Assembly: GCF_000482745.1 (NCBI RefSeq)
Contig: NZ_KI519494.1
Coordinates: 632,116 to 696,115, forward strand
Source of the DNA: Oleidesulfovibrio alaskensis DSM 16109
GTDB lineage: Bacteria > Desulfobacterota > Desulfovibrionia > Desulfovibrionales > Desulfovibrionaceae
DNA: 64,000 nt
Reading direction: 5' to 3'
Shown: positions 44,378-53,204 of the stretch, one piece after another
Layout: each line of letters opens with the position of its first letter
How positions within the stretch are numbered: position 1 is the first letter of the stretch
Translations under genes and position numbers: made by a program
Notes under the pieces: model-generated
What the model was told of the DNA's origin: nothing
Seen by the model: only the letters and a program-made list of their open reading frames with translations
The model's database searches: none

Positions 44378-46015
44378 GTGGACAATAACGGATATCTGAC
44401 GCACTGCGGGCGGCCTGATACTGAACGGGAACGTCCCGGCGTGCTGCTGGACACCTCGCCCGTGGGGGCTTTTCTGGTGTCGTGTGACGGAGCACTGCTG
44501 GAGTGCAACCGGACCTTTGCATCACAGGCCGGGCTGGGTGCCCGGCAGGCTGCAGGACACACGCTGCGCTCTCTGCTGGGCGATGCCGACTGGCCGGTGC
44601 ACGCAGCCGCGCTTAAACGGTGTGCCGAACATGCCGAGCCCGTGCGTTATGAAGTGCTGCTGCCGCAGGGCTGGAGGGCGTTCGCCCTGTATCCTGTGGC
44701 TGCCGCGCTGGGACGCGTGGCCTGTGTGGCCGGATATGCGCTTGATCTGTCAGGTCCGTCTGGGCGCCGTCCGTCCGGCTTTGCACCGGATTCTGCCTTG
44801 CATCCCGAGGAGTGTGCAGGGAGCGGTCAGGATGATGAACAGCCCCCTGAACCGGCTCGTGAACTGGCGGCTGCTCCGGCCGGTGTTTTGTCCGGCGGCG
44901 CAGTGCGCCGGGCTGATGCTGCCGGACAGCCGGTACATGCGGTGCAGAACTCCGGCGGTGCTGCGGTGGGGTATATTTCGCCCTCGGGGCGGCTGCTGCA
45001 GCTCAGCGCTGCCCTGTGCACCATGCTGGGCGGCTCGCACGACCAGTTACGCGGCAGCGATTTTGCGCTGTTGTTTAATGAGAATGACCGCCCCGCAGTG
45101 CGCGAGCGTCTGCGGGCCGGGGTGGGTTCCGGCGTGGAAGGAGTGGCTTTCGAGGCGCGTCTGAACGCTCTGCAGGATGAGGACAAATGGTGCCGGGTGC
45201 ATTGTCTTGGCGTATGTGCCGCAGAAGACAAGCCCCTGTTCGGCATTGTGGTGGCGGAGGATGTTTCGCACATCCGCAGACTGCGGGCCGAAGCAGTGCG
45301 TGCCGGACAGCTTGCTTCGCTGGGCGAACTGGCTGCGGGTGTTGCTCATGAAATCAATAACCCCGTGAACGGCATCATCAATTACGCCCAGCTGCTGCTT
45401 GATGCAGCGGAATCGCGCAAGGCACAGGCCGAAGCGGGGATAGCCAGAAAAATTATCAAGGAAGGCAGCAGAATAGCAGATATCGCTCATAATCTGCTGT
45501 TTTTTGCCCGGGACAGGCGTCAGGAGATGGCCCTGCTGCGTCCCGAAGCCGTGCTGCTTGAGTCGCTGGACCTTACCCGTGCCATGATCAGCCGTGACGG
45601 CATAACCCTGCAGATTGCCGTAGAGCCTGATCTGCCCATGGTGCGGGGACGCAGCCGTGAATTGCAGCAGGTTTTTCTGAATGTCATCAGCAATGCGCGT
45701 TATGCACTTAACAGGCGCTTTGCAACGCCGTGTCCGGAAAAGCACCTTGCCATATCGCTGCGCAGCCGCCGCGGGGGCGAAGGCATGGTGGTGGCGGAAT
45801 TTGTCGATCAGGGCGGAGGAATTCCCGGGCATCTGCGTGCCAGAGTGCTGGAGCCTTTTTTTTCCACCAAGCCGGAGCGTGAAGGCACCGGGCTTGGGCT
45901 GTCCATCAGCCAGAGTATTATCAGAGCACATGGCGGCCTGCTGGAACTGTACAGCGACGGGCACACGTATACGCGGGTGCAGATCAGCCTGCCCACCCCC
46001 ACAGGAGCGCAATAA
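44378..46015 (+). CDS. PAS-domain sensor histidine kinase
   Basis: Soluble histidine kinase of 545 residues. Two PAS-like regions (about 20-130, LLDTSPVGAFLVSCDGALLE; and about 195-310) precede HisKA with H324 in GVAHEINNPVNG and an ATPase domain (NVISNARYAL, FVDQGGGIPGHLRARVLEPF, GTGLGLSISQSI). The linker between the PAS regions is Ala/Pro-rich. I choose the GTG at 44378, with AGGGG 5 nt upstream. The stop codon shares one base with the ATG of the sigma-54 activator, so the two are a cognate pair of NtrB/NtrC or ZraS/ZraR style. No membrane segment is present. Confidence 0.88.
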   Translation: MDNNGYLTHCGRPDTERERPGVLLDTSPVGAFLVSCDGALLECNRTFASQAGLGARQAAGHTLRSLLGDADWPVHAAALKRCAEHAEPVRYEVLLPQGWRAFALYPVAAALGRVACVAGYALDLSGPSGRRPSGFAPDSALHPEECAGSGQDDEQPPEPARELAAAPAGVLSGGAVRRADAAGQPVHAVQNSGGAAVGYISPSGRLLQLSAALCTMLGGSHDQLRGSDFALLFNENDRPAVRERLRAGVGSGVEGVAFEARLNALQDEDKWCRVHCLGVCAAEDKPLFGIVVAEDVSHIRRLRAEAVRAGQLASLGELAAGVAHEINNPVNGIINYAQLLLDAAESRKAQAEAGIARKIIKEGSRIADIAHNLLFFARDRRQEMALLRPEAVLLESLDLTRAMISRDGITLQIAVEPDLPMVRGRSRELQQVFLNVISNARYALNRRFATPCPEKHLAISLRSRRGGEGMVVAEFVDQGGGIPGHLRARVLEPFFSTKPEREGTGLGLSISQSIIRAHGGLLELYSDGHTYTRVQISLPTPTGAQ

Positions 46016-47784
46016 TGGCCTTTATTCTGGTGGTTGATGATGAAGAATCCATCTGTTTCACGTTCCGCCTGTTTCTGGAACAGGCGGGATATGACGTGCA
46101 GACGGCCTCGTCCTGCGCGGGGGCGCTGACGGTTATTGACGGGCAGACACCCGACCTGATTTTTGCCGACATCATGCTGGGCGGACCCAGCGGCATAGAC
46201 CTGCTGCGCGAAGTGCGCCACCGCGGGCTGACAATGCCCTTTATTCTCATAACCGGTGAACCCAGCATGGAAACCGCGGTGGAGGCTCTGGCTCTGGGGG
46301 CGGACGAGTATCTGTACAAACCGGTGGATAAAGACAAGCTGCTGCTGGCTGCGGAGCGCTGGCTGCGCTACAAGTACGTGGTGGATCAGAAACAGCGGCT
46401 GGAACGGGAAAAAGACGAACTGCGCAGACATCTGGAAACGGTGTTCAATGCCGTGCCGGATGCCATTGTGACAGTCTCTTCGGGCTTTACGGTGCTCAGT
46501 GTCAATGAAGCCTGCCGGAACATACTGGGCATGGATACGGCAGCCGCAGGCGGACAGCCGTGTGACAAGGCGCTGGGAAGCGCTGCGGCGGAATGCATGC
46601 CGCTGCTGCGGGAGGCCGTGCGCGCGGGGCACATTGTACAGCGCGGCGGTGTGGCTGTTCAGCATGACCGTGGCGAGATAATTGTTGATATAAGTGCCGT
46701 GCCGCTGGCCTGTGCAGCGGCCGCTACTGAGCACCCCCCCGGGACCGATGCTGCCGGCGGAGTCATGCTTATAGTGCGTGATGTCACCAGACTGACCGGT
46801 CTTGAGCGTGCTCTGGCGGCGCAGCATATCCGGCGCAGCATGATCGGGCGCAGCAGCGTGATGCGCGGGGTCTTCCGTCTGGTGGAAAGTCTGGCCGACA
46901 CGGACACCACCGTGCTTGTCACCGGTGAAAGCGGAACAGGTAAGGAACTGGTGGCCGATGCGCTGCACCATTCCGGTGCGCGGGCGCAGGGACCGTTTGT
47001 CAAAGTCAACTGTTCGGCTTTATCCGAAACGCTGCTTGAAAGTGAACTGTTCGGCCACGTGCGCGGGGCGTTCACCGGTGCCACAAAGGACAGAACCGGC
47101 CGCATACAGATGGCTCACGGAGGAACTCTTTTTCTGGATGAAATAGGGGATATTTCGCCCTCGGTGCAGCTTAAACTGCTTCGGGTGCTGCAGGAAAAAG
47201 AAATTGAGAGGGTGGGTGAAGGGCGCCCCGTGAAAGTGGACGTACGCGTGGTGGCCGCAACCAATAAAAGCCTGCGTGCACTTGTGGCCCGCGGCAAGTT
47301 CCGCGAAGATTTGTATTACCGGCTGAAAGTGGTCGAGGTGCACCTGCCCGCACTGCGCGAACGGCGCGAAGACATTCCGCTGCTGGCAGAACATTTTATT
47401 GAGGAATTCAACGAGCATTTTCACCGGCGTGTGAGCGGGCTGGACAGCAGCGCGCAACAGCTGCTGGTGCAGTATGACTGGCCGGGCAATGTCCGTGAAC
47501 TGCGGCACGCGGTGGAACATGCGTTCATCATGGCCGGCGGCAATGTCATTCCCGCTGCGGCATTGCCTGCAGAGCTCATGCAAAGCGGCCGTTTTTCGGC
47601 ACAGAGCGCCGGTACGGGCGCCTTGCGTCATGATGCTCCCGATGCCGCCGCGCAGGGGGCGGAGTGGAAACAGCGTCTTTCGGCAGCGCTTAAGGAAACA
47701 GGCGGCAACAAAGCCAAGGCCGCCCGTCTGCTGGGTATTTCGCGCCAGACCATGTACCGCAGACTGCGCGAACTGGGTATGTGA
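46015..47784 (+). CDS. Sigma-54-dependent response regulator with PAS domain
   Basis: Transcription activator of 589 residues. Order: receiver with acceptor D52 (PDLIFADIMLGGPSGIDLLR), PAS (about 140-260), AAA+ sigma-54 interaction domain with Walker A GESGTGKE and the sigma-54 contact loop GAFTGAT, and a C-terminal Fis-type helix-turn-helix (NKAKAARLLGISRQTMYRRL). A PAS domain between the receiver and AAA+ parts is less usual for NtrC-type regulators and suggests a second input. The ATG overlaps the kinase stop by one base. It activates sigma-54 promoters; one clear such promoter lies about 5 kb away before the ZraP-like gene, but a link is speculative. Confidence 0.93.
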   Translation: MAFILVVDDEESICFTFRLFLEQAGYDVQTASSCAGALTVIDGQTPDLIFADIMLGGPSGIDLLREVRHRGLTMPFILITGEPSMETAVEALALGADEYLYKPVDKDKLLLAAERWLRYKYVVDQKQRLEREKDELRRHLETVFNAVPDAIVTVSSGFTVLSVNEACRNILGMDTAAAGGQPCDKALGSAAAECMPLLREAVRAGHIVQRGGVAVQHDRGEIIVDISAVPLACAAAATEHPPGTDAAGGVMLIVRDVTRLTGLERALAAQHIRRSMIGRSSVMRGVFRLVESLADTDTTVLVTGESGTGKELVADALHHSGARAQGPFVKVNCSALSETLLESELFGHVRGAFTGATKDRTGRIQMAHGGTLFLDEIGDISPSVQLKLLRVLQEKEIERVGEGRPVKVDVRVVAATNKSLRALVARGKFREDLYYRLKVVEVHLPALRERREDIPLLAEHFIEEFNEHFHRRVSGLDSSAQQLLVQYDWPGNVRELRHAVEHAFIMAGGNVIPAAALPAELMQSGRFSAQSAGTGALRHDAPDAAAQGAEWKQRLSAALKETGGNKAKAARLLGISRQTMYRRLRELGM

Positions 47785-47929
47785 TTCCGCAGGGCGCCTG
47801 CGGCTGCAGCCGGTGGCCGGTTGCACGGCCTGCCGGAGCTGGCAAGTCGGGCAGCGGGCCTGTCAGATCTGGTAAGTCCGGCAGCTCCGCTGCTGTGGTG
47901 AGTACTGGTTTTCAGTTATGGCTGTTTTC

Positions 47930-47961
47930 CGGCGGCAGATGATATTCTGCCGCCGTTTTCC
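47930..47961 (+). terminator. Intrinsic terminator after the sigma-54 regulator
   Basis: CGGCGGCAGA and TCTGCCGCCG form a 10-bp perfect stem with a 6-nt loop, followed by TTTTCC. Confidence 0.82.
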
Positions 47962-48329
47962 TGTGCTGGTCCGGCAGACGGAAGGCTGACGGGCCGTATC
48001 CGTACGGCATCCGGCTGTTTTTTCCGGTGCTGCCGCGGCGGATATGGTGTCATCGGCCGTGTTTTCGGTCGTGTTTTCGCCGGTGTTTTGCCTGAGAAGC
48101 CGGTTGCCGCGGTGGTGCATGCCTGAGGTCTGTGCCGCTTTTTTTTTTGTGCTGTTTGCGGAACGGGGAGGCCGGCTGCCGTTATCACATTGATTTTATA
48201 GTTGGTTGTGTAACCAAAAAAATACTGGCTGCAAAAGTAAGTACTTGTATGGGGTGAGTAATCAGTCATTCAGGTAAAATATGTAAAAACAGAAGCTTGT
48301 CGGAGTATGTTATTTTTTTCACATTGTGC
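47962..48329. other. Intergenic region, no gene seen
   Basis: GC-rich at first, then AT-rich from about 48180, with no open frame that looks coding. It ends in the promoter of the small lipoprotein gene. A GTTGGTTGTGTAACCA dyad-like segment is seen around 48199-48214. Confidence 0.45.
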
Positions 48330-48358
48330 TTGACTGATTTTTCGGGCGGTCGTATAAG
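48330..48358 (+). promoter_or_regulatory. Sigma-70 promoter of the small lipoprotein gene
   Basis: TTGACT (48330-48335) and TATAAG (48353-48358) are separated by exactly 17 nt, each one base from consensus; this is the best sigma-70 promoter in the window. Transcription should start near 48365. Confidence 0.78.
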
Positions 48359-48372
48359 GAAGTCAACGTGAT

Positions 48373-48382
48373 TGAGCGCTCA
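48373..48382. promoter_or_regulatory. Palindrome at the start of the lipoprotein transcript
   Basis: The perfect 10-bp palindrome TGAGCGCTCA lies just downstream of the predicted transcription start, a position suited to a repressor operator. No regulator is assigned. Confidence 0.35.
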
Positions 48383-48433
48383 GTTTGAAAGGTGTTCAGT
48401 CAGACTTCGCAGAATCAAAGTGAGGATATGCTC

Positions 48434-48628
48434 ATGCGTACAAGAAGAAGAATGAACAGAGACGACCGTCAGCAGATTTACCGTTGGGTTACCCGTGCTG
48501 TCATGGGATGTCTTATTCTCGCACTGGCAGCCGGATGTTTCTCTTCCCGTTCTGACAACAGCAAGCTGGTTCACGGCATGCCTGTAGCTGCCATGTCGGC
48601 TTTGCAGTCTCCTCAGACAAATTTCTAG
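48434..48628 (+). CDS. Small predicted lipoprotein
   Basis: Product of 64 residues with a basic N-terminus (MRTRRRMNRDDRQQIYRW), a hydrophobic stretch and a lipobox LAAGC, followed by a short mature tail of about 30 residues (CFSSRSDNSKLVHGMPVAAM and so on). It should be lipidated and anchored in a membrane. ATG 48434 is preferred, since GAGG lies 8 nt upstream; ATG 48428 is only two bases from that site. It has a near-consensus promoter and its own terminator, which implies strong, independent expression. I do not recognise a family; the mature part is too short to carry a catalytic domain. Confidence 0.7.
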   Translation: MRTRRRMNRDDRQQIYRWVTRAVMGCLILALAAGCFSSRSDNSKLVHGMPVAAMSALQSPQTNF

Positions 48629-48667
48629 CAGTTTAGCCATTGCCGGCCATGGGTTTTTGTACCCGCC

Positions 48668-48700
48668 AGCCCGCCCGATGTTATCGGGCGGGCTTTTCTT
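48668..48700 (+). terminator. Intrinsic terminator of the small lipoprotein gene
   Basis: AGCCCGCCCGA and TCGGGCGGGCT form an 11-bp stem with a 5-nt loop, followed by TTTCTT. Confidence 0.87.
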
Positions 48701-48790
48701 ATGCGGGTAAAAAAAGGGGTACGGGCGGGTGATATCTGTACGCGGCACAGTGCATGCCTGCGGCGGGTGCGGCGCACGTGCACGCAGGGG

Positions 48791-50770
48791 TCAGATGTCC
48801 GTGCTCAGGGTGGAAAGGTCGCCGGTGGACTGTCCGGTACTTTCGGCGCGCAGCAGGCGTCGCATGATCTTGCCGTTTTTATTTTTCGGCAGGGCGCTGC
48901 GGAATTCAACCTCGCGGATGACGGCCACGGGGCCGAGTTCGCGCCGGGCGTGTTCTATGAGGTCCTGATCGGTTTCTCCGGTCATCATCATGGTGGCCAC
49001 GGGGGGTTGGTCGTCATGCAGCACCACAAATGCTTTGGCCACTTCTCCGCGTATTTCGTCAGGCACGCCCACTACGGCGCATTCTGCCACGGCAGGGTGC
49101 GAAGCCAGTGCGGCTTCCAGTTCGGCGGTACCTATGCGGTGCCCCGCTATAAGCATCACATCATCGGCACGTCCTTGTATCCACAGGTAGCCGTCTTCGT
49201 CTTTGCGGGCCACGTCGCCGGAAAAATACCAGCCGGGAAAGCGCTCCCAGTACAGCCTGCGATAGGCTTCCGGATCGTTGAAGATGGTGGTCAGCATGGC
49301 GGGCCACGGTTTTTTGATGACCAGATATCCGCCTTGTCCGTGCGGTACCGGAGCACCGCTTTCGTCCACCACGTCCACTTCCACCCCCGGCAGCGGGCGT
49401 GTGACGGAACCGGGCTTGAGCAGCGATACCGGCAGCGGGGAAATCATGAACATACCCGTTTCTGTCTGCCACCATGTGTCGAGCACGGGGCAGCGGCTGC
49501 GGCCGATATGCTTGTGAAACCACGTCCACGCTTCGGGGCTTATGGGTTCGCCCACGGTGCCCAGCAGCCGCAGGGTGCCCAGCGTGTGGCGGTCGGGGTT
49601 CTGCCGCCCGAAGCGCATCAGCATGCGTATGAGCGTGGGCACCGTGTACAGCACCGTGACACCCCAGCGCTGTACGACGGACCAGGCCCTGCCGGCTTCG
49701 GGGTACAGCGGATGTCCCTCGTAAAGCAGCGTTGTGGTGCCCGCCATGAGCGGCCCGTATACCACGTAGCTGTGTCCGGTGATCCACGCGGGATCGGCCG
49801 TGCACCAGAAAATGTCAGTGGGTTTAAGGTCGAACACCCAGTCCAGAGTGCGGTTGACGCCTACCATGTACCCGCCGTGAGCATGTACAATGCCTTTGGG
49901 AGCGCCCGTGGTGCCCGATGTGTACAGGATGAACAGCGGGTGAGCGGCATCCAGTGATTCGGTGAATGCTTCATCGGGCTGGTCGCGCACAAAATCGTGG
50001 TACCAGACGTCTCTGTCGTCTTTCATGGCGGTTTCCACCAGCACGCGGTGCACCACCACAACTTTTTTCAGCACGGCAGCCGCCGCGCCGGAACATTTGG
50101 CCACCGCGGCATCCACGGTGCCTTTCAGCGTTATCACCCTGCCGTTGCGGTAGAACCCGTCTGCGGTGATTATGGCAGCAGGTGTGGCGTCATTAATGCG
50201 GTCGCGTAGGCTGCGTGCGGAAAATCCCCCGAAAACAACGGAATGTACCGCGCCGATTTTTGCCGCAGCCAGCATGGCTATGACGGTTTCCGGCAAAGGC
50301 GGCATGTGGATGAGCACCCGGTCGCCTTTACCTATGCCCGCGGCCCGCAACGCATTGGCGGCTTTATTCACTTCGCGGTACAGTTCGTAATAGGTAAGCT
50401 TGCGTGTGTCTCCGGGTTCGCCTTCCCATATGAGCGCCAGTTTATTTTTGTTTGCGGTTTCTATGTGCCTGTCCAGCGCATTGTAGACAATGTTGCAGCG
50501 GGCACCGGCAAACCAGCGGTAGAAGGGAGCTGCGGAATCATCCAGCACGGTATCCCATTTGCGGAACCACGAAAGTTCTTCCGCCGCTTCTTCCCAGAAT
50601 CCCAGCCAGTCGCTTTCCGCGCGGGCGCGGGCGATGGCCACATCCTGCGGGTTCATGTTCGCCTCTGCCACGATGCGCGGCATGGGCCGGAACACACGTT
50701 CTTCGCACAGCAGGGTGTCCAGAGTTCCTGAACCTTCAGGGGCGGTGCATAGCGGTTGTTTGGCGGACAT
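48791..50770 (-). CDS. acs: Acetyl-CoA synthetase
   Basis: AMP-forming acetate:CoA ligase, 659 residues, converting acetate, ATP and CoA to acetyl-CoA. Family motifs are clear: ILYTSGTTGAPKGIVHAHGG (P-loop-like), the WCTADPAWITGHSYVVYGPL block, DTWWQTETGM, and the C-terminal PKNKNGKIMRRLLR around the catalytic, acetylation-regulated Lys. The N-terminus is about 35 residues longer than usual (MSAKQPLCTAPEGSG...). It begins 2 nt after the stop of a LytTR regulator gene, so the regulator and acs are one transcription unit. Sulfate reducers use it for acetate assimilation. Confidence 0.95.
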   Translation of the reverse strand: MSAKQPLCTAPEGSGTLDTLLCEERVFRPMPRIVAEANMNPQDVAIARARAESDWLGFWEEAAEELSWFRKWDTVLDDSAAPFYRWFAGARCNIVYNALDRHIETANKNKLALIWEGEPGDTRKLTYYELYREVNKAANALRAAGIGKGDRVLIHMPPLPETVIAMLAAAKIGAVHSVVFGGFSARSLRDRINDATPAAIITADGFYRNGRVITLKGTVDAAVAKCSGAAAAVLKKVVVVHRVLVETAMKDDRDVWYHDFVRDQPDEAFTESLDAAHPLFILYTSGTTGAPKGIVHAHGGYMVGVNRTLDWVFDLKPTDIFWCTADPAWITGHSYVVYGPLMAGTTTLLYEGHPLYPEAGRAWSVVQRWGVTVLYTVPTLIRMLMRFGRQNPDRHTLGTLRLLGTVGEPISPEAWTWFHKHIGRSRCPVLDTWWQTETGMFMISPLPVSLLKPGSVTRPLPGVEVDVVDESGAPVPHGQGGYLVIKKPWPAMLTTIFNDPEAYRRLYWERFPGWYFSGDVARKDEDGYLWIQGRADDVMLIAGHRIGTAELEAALASHPAVAECAVVGVPDEIRGEVAKAFVVLHDDQPPVATMMMTGETDQDLIEHARRELGPVAVIREVEFRSALPKNKNGKIMRRLLRAESTGQSTGDLSTLSTDI

Positions 50771-50772
50771 GG

Positions 50773-51687
50773 TTACAATCCCAGAACCTGTTTGAGTTCG
50801 CCGATGCGCCGGCGGCTGATGGGCAGTTCGATCCGTGTGCGGCCTGCGGTGCGCAGCATAAAGCTGGAACCGGGCAGCGAAGCGATTTCCGTGACCATAT
50901 TCAGATTGACCAGATACTTGCGGTGCACTCTGAAAAAACGGTGCGGTTTGAGTTTGCCTTCAAGAATTTTAAGCCGGTACGAGGTCAGATACTTCTGCTC
51001 GGCCGTGTGTACATAGGTATAGTCTTCGTAGGCTTCCACAAAAACTATTTCGTCATAGGGCAGCAGCAGGGTTTTGCCTTCGTAAGTGATGGCCAGTTTT
51101 TCTATTTCTACAGGGCGGTAGGTGCTGTTGTAGTCCCATGCCTGTTTCAGCGCATCCAGAAAGCCGTCCTGTTCGTCGTCAGCCAGCGGTACCTGAACTG
51201 TTGCATCGTCTTCTGCCGTGGTATCGGTCTGAAGGCCGTGTCCCGCTGTACCGGCGGGTGCGGGCGCGGCTTTTTCGTTCCAGCGGGTTTCCGGGTCGGG
51301 CGCCAGCTTGAAGTGGCTGCAGAACTGCCGCAGCCGGGCAATTGTTCTGGAAAAACGCTGCGCCGTACATGGCCAGATGAGGTAGTCGGTGGCATCCAGC
51401 TCGAATCCGGCAAAGGCATGGGTTTCGTCGGAAGCAATGAACACCAGTGCCGGACGGTGCCTGCGGCCCATAAGTCGCTGGGCGAATTCCAGCCCCTGCT
51501 CCGGCTGCTGCAGGTCTACCCCGCAGAACACCGCACCGTAATGGATGGCGTTCAGCAGTTCCTGCGCCTCGTTTGCACATACCGCTTCGCCCACCACGCG
51601 CAGAAAGGGTACCTGCGAAACATGCGCACGCAGGCTGTGCCGGACGGCAGCGTCCGGATGCAGAATGAGCGATGTCAGTCTGGGCAT
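50773..51687 (-). CDS. LytTR-family response regulator
   Basis: Transcription regulator of 304 residues. The N-terminal ~120 residues look like a receiver domain with a reduced acidic pocket: the usual DD pair is replaced by HPD and the likely acceptor Asp lies in FCGVDLQQPEQG. A linker of about 60 residues rich in Ala, Asp and Glu follows. The C-terminal LytTR DNA-binding domain is clear (LPYDEIVFVEAYEDYTYVHT, HRFFRVHRKYLVNLNMV). It lies directly before acs on the same transcript, suggesting that it controls acs and itself. No histidine kinase is adjacent. Upstream there is a 9-bp direct repeat that might be its site. Confidence 0.88.
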   Translation of the reverse strand: MPRLTSLILHPDAAVRHSLRAHVSQVPFLRVVGEAVCANEAQELLNAIHYGAVFCGVDLQQPEQGLEFAQRLMGRRHRPALVFIASDETHAFAGFELDATDYLIWPCTAQRFSRTIARLRQFCSHFKLAPDPETRWNEKAAPAPAGTAGHGLQTDTTAEDDATVQVPLADDEQDGFLDALKQAWDYNSTYRPVEIEKLAITYEGKTLLLPYDEIVFVEAYEDYTYVHTAEQKYLTSYRLKILEGKLKPHRFFRVHRKYLVNLNMVTEIASLPGSSFMLRTAGRTRIELPISRRRIGELKQVLGL

Positions 51688-51824
51688 TGATATCCTGACA
51701 GAAGAATAGGGTTTTCAAGACTGTACACGGCCTGCCGACTTCTGTGAAGCATAATGGACTGTTTGTGCAGGCAGTCACCTGTCTCGCAGCGGGATGGCGC
51801 ACAGGGTGCCGGGCCGGTTTTTGT

Positions 51825-51844
51825 GACATTTGCGCGACATTCGC
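51825..51844. promoter_or_regulatory. Direct repeat GACATT(T/C)GC x2
   Basis: GACATTTGC (51825-51833) and GACATTCGC (51836-51844) start 11 bp apart, one helical turn, in the intergenic region between the divergent LytTR-acs operon and arsC. This could be a regulator site, although classical LytTR sites are about two turns apart. Confidence 0.3.
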
Positions 51845-51920
51845 CCGCCGCCGGGGCTACGTTCTTTTGTTACGGCCTGTCGGGGTGTAAGCTGTACGGC
51901 ATAACGCAAGGAGGCAGAGC

Positions 51921-52352
51921 ATGCCGATGAAGAAAACCATATTGTTTCTCTGTACGGGCAATTCGTGCCGCAGCCAGATGGCCGAAGGGTGGACCAGAAA
52001 GCTGAAAGGCGATGAATTCGAGGTGCGTTCCGCCGGAGTGGAAACTCACGGACTCAATCCGCTGGCGGTGGAGGTCATGGCCGAGGCCGGAGTGGATATT
52101 TCCGGCCATCGGTCAAAGCTGGTTTCCGAACTGGATGTGGATACATTCGACTATGTGGTCACTGTCTGCGACCATGCCAGTGAGCACTGTCCGTTTTTTC
52201 CTGCCGAAAGCCGCAGAATTCATGCCGGATTTCCGGATCCGCCGGCTCTGGCGCGTACGGCGGCAACGCATGAAGAAGCGCTGGAGCACTACCGCCGGGT
52301 GCGCGACGCCATACGTGATTTTGTACAGAGCCTGCCTGCGCCTCTGCTGTAA
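51921..52352 (+). CDS. arsC: Arsenate reductase, low-molecular-weight phosphatase type
   Basis: Thioredoxin-coupled arsenate reductase of 143 residues. The nucleophile loop CTGNSCRSQMAEGW (Cys-x5-Arg-Ser) is near the N-terminus, and the redox-relay Cys pair lies in VVTVCDHASEHCPFFP, which separates true ArsC from plain tyrosine phosphatases. The conserved FPDPPA end block (HAGFPDPPALA) is present. AGGAGG lies 6 nt before ATG 51921. No arsR, arsB or acr3 gene is adjacent, so it is an orphan arsenic detoxification gene here. Confidence 0.92.
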   Translation: MPMKKTILFLCTGNSCRSQMAEGWTRKLKGDEFEVRSAGVETHGLNPLAVEVMAEAGVDISGHRSKLVSELDVDTFDYVVTVCDHASEHCPFFPAESRRIHAGFPDPPALARTAATHEEALEHYRRVRDAIRDFVQSLPAPLL

Positions 52353-52387
52353 TCCGTGTCCGGAATTCCGGCCGCAGAAGCACGCAG

Positions 52388-52415
52388 AAAAGCCCCCTTG
52401 CGGGGGCTTTTGTTT
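52388..52415. terminator. Bidirectional intrinsic terminator
   Basis: AAAAGCCCCC and GGGGGCTTTT form a stem with a four-base loop between the convergent arsC and ZraP-like genes; T runs occur on both strands. Confidence 0.87.
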
Positions 52416-52446
52416 ATTTGCGGGCAAGACGGGGGCGCCGCGGGAG

Positions 52447-53163
52447 TTACAGCGCGAAAGAGACGGCCACAGGCTCTGCCGCCTGATTGCGGTGTCCGCC
52501 GTTGCTGCCGTGGCCCAGACCGTTCATGCGGGATCCGGAGCCGCCGCCGAGGCAGGCCACAAGATTGCTCTCTGCATTGTTCAGCTGTGCGGACTGTGCA
52601 TTTTTATGCATCATGCCTTTCTGCATGTGTGCGCCTTTGTGCATCATGCCTTTCATGCCTTTCATGCCGCAGCCCTGCGCGCCGCCGGTCAGAAACATGC
52701 CGTGCCGCAGAGGCAGGCTGATACCCAGCGCCTTTTCCAGCTTGTCATTCATGTCCATGCGGGCAGTATCCAGAGTGGTACGCAGCCCTGCTATGGCGTC
52801 GGCCAGCGGAGCAAACATTTCAGGCGAAGCGTTGGGATTCATACGCAGTGCATCCAGTTCAGCGGAGCGTGCCCACAGTTCACTGCGTACCTTGGCCGTG
52901 TCGGCGTAGGTTTTTTTCACAATGGCATCGTACTGCTTCTGCTGTTCTTCCGTCAGCATGAGCCGGTGTGCGCCCATGCCGTGGCCCATCATGTGTCCGC
53001 CGGTTTCATGGTTCATATGCCCGGGGGCCTGCTGATGCATCTGATGATTCATAGCGGGTGACTGGGCAGAACCGGTGGTGGTCTGTGCGGCCACGGCGGC
53101 ACCGGCGGTGCCGAGAGTGAGTACGAGGGCAAAAGCGGTTACGTTGCGGCGAATGGTATTCAT
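52447..53163 (-). CDS. ZraP/CpxP-like periplasmic metal-binding protein
   Basis: Exported protein of 238 residues. A signal peptide (TAFALVLTLGTAGAAVAA) is followed by a His/Met-rich segment (HQMHQQAPGHMNHETGGHMM), a helical Spy/CpxP/ZraP-like core (MLTEEQQKQYDAIVKKTYAD, ELWARSAELDALRMNPNA) and a second Met/His/Lys-rich part (GMKGMKGMMHKGAHMQKGMM) before a Gly-rich tail. The composition points to zinc or copper binding and periplasmic chaperone-like function under metal stress. It is larger than E. coli ZraP because of the C-terminal extension. AAGGAG precedes the ATG. A perfect-looking sigma-54 promoter lies directly upstream, as for E. coli zraP, which is driven by ZraSR. Confidence 0.85.
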   Translation of the reverse strand: MNTIRRNVTAFALVLTLGTAGAAVAAQTTTGSAQSPAMNHQMHQQAPGHMNHETGGHMMGHGMGAHRLMLTEEQQKQYDAIVKKTYADTAKVRSELWARSAELDALRMNPNASPEMFAPLADAIAGLRTTLDTARMDMNDKLEKALGISLPLRHGMFLTGGAQGCGMKGMKGMMHKGAHMQKGMMHKNAQSAQLNNAESNLVACLGGGSGSRMNGLGHGSNGGHRNQAAEPVAVSFAL

Positions 53164-53204
53164 GGTGATACTCCTTGATGGTTGCTTAATGTTGGCAGCA
53201 ATAC

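Noticed and set aside
45808..46971. 387-codon minus-strand frame
   Set aside because: Spans the junction of the histidine kinase and its regulator on the opposite strand; no recognisable protein.
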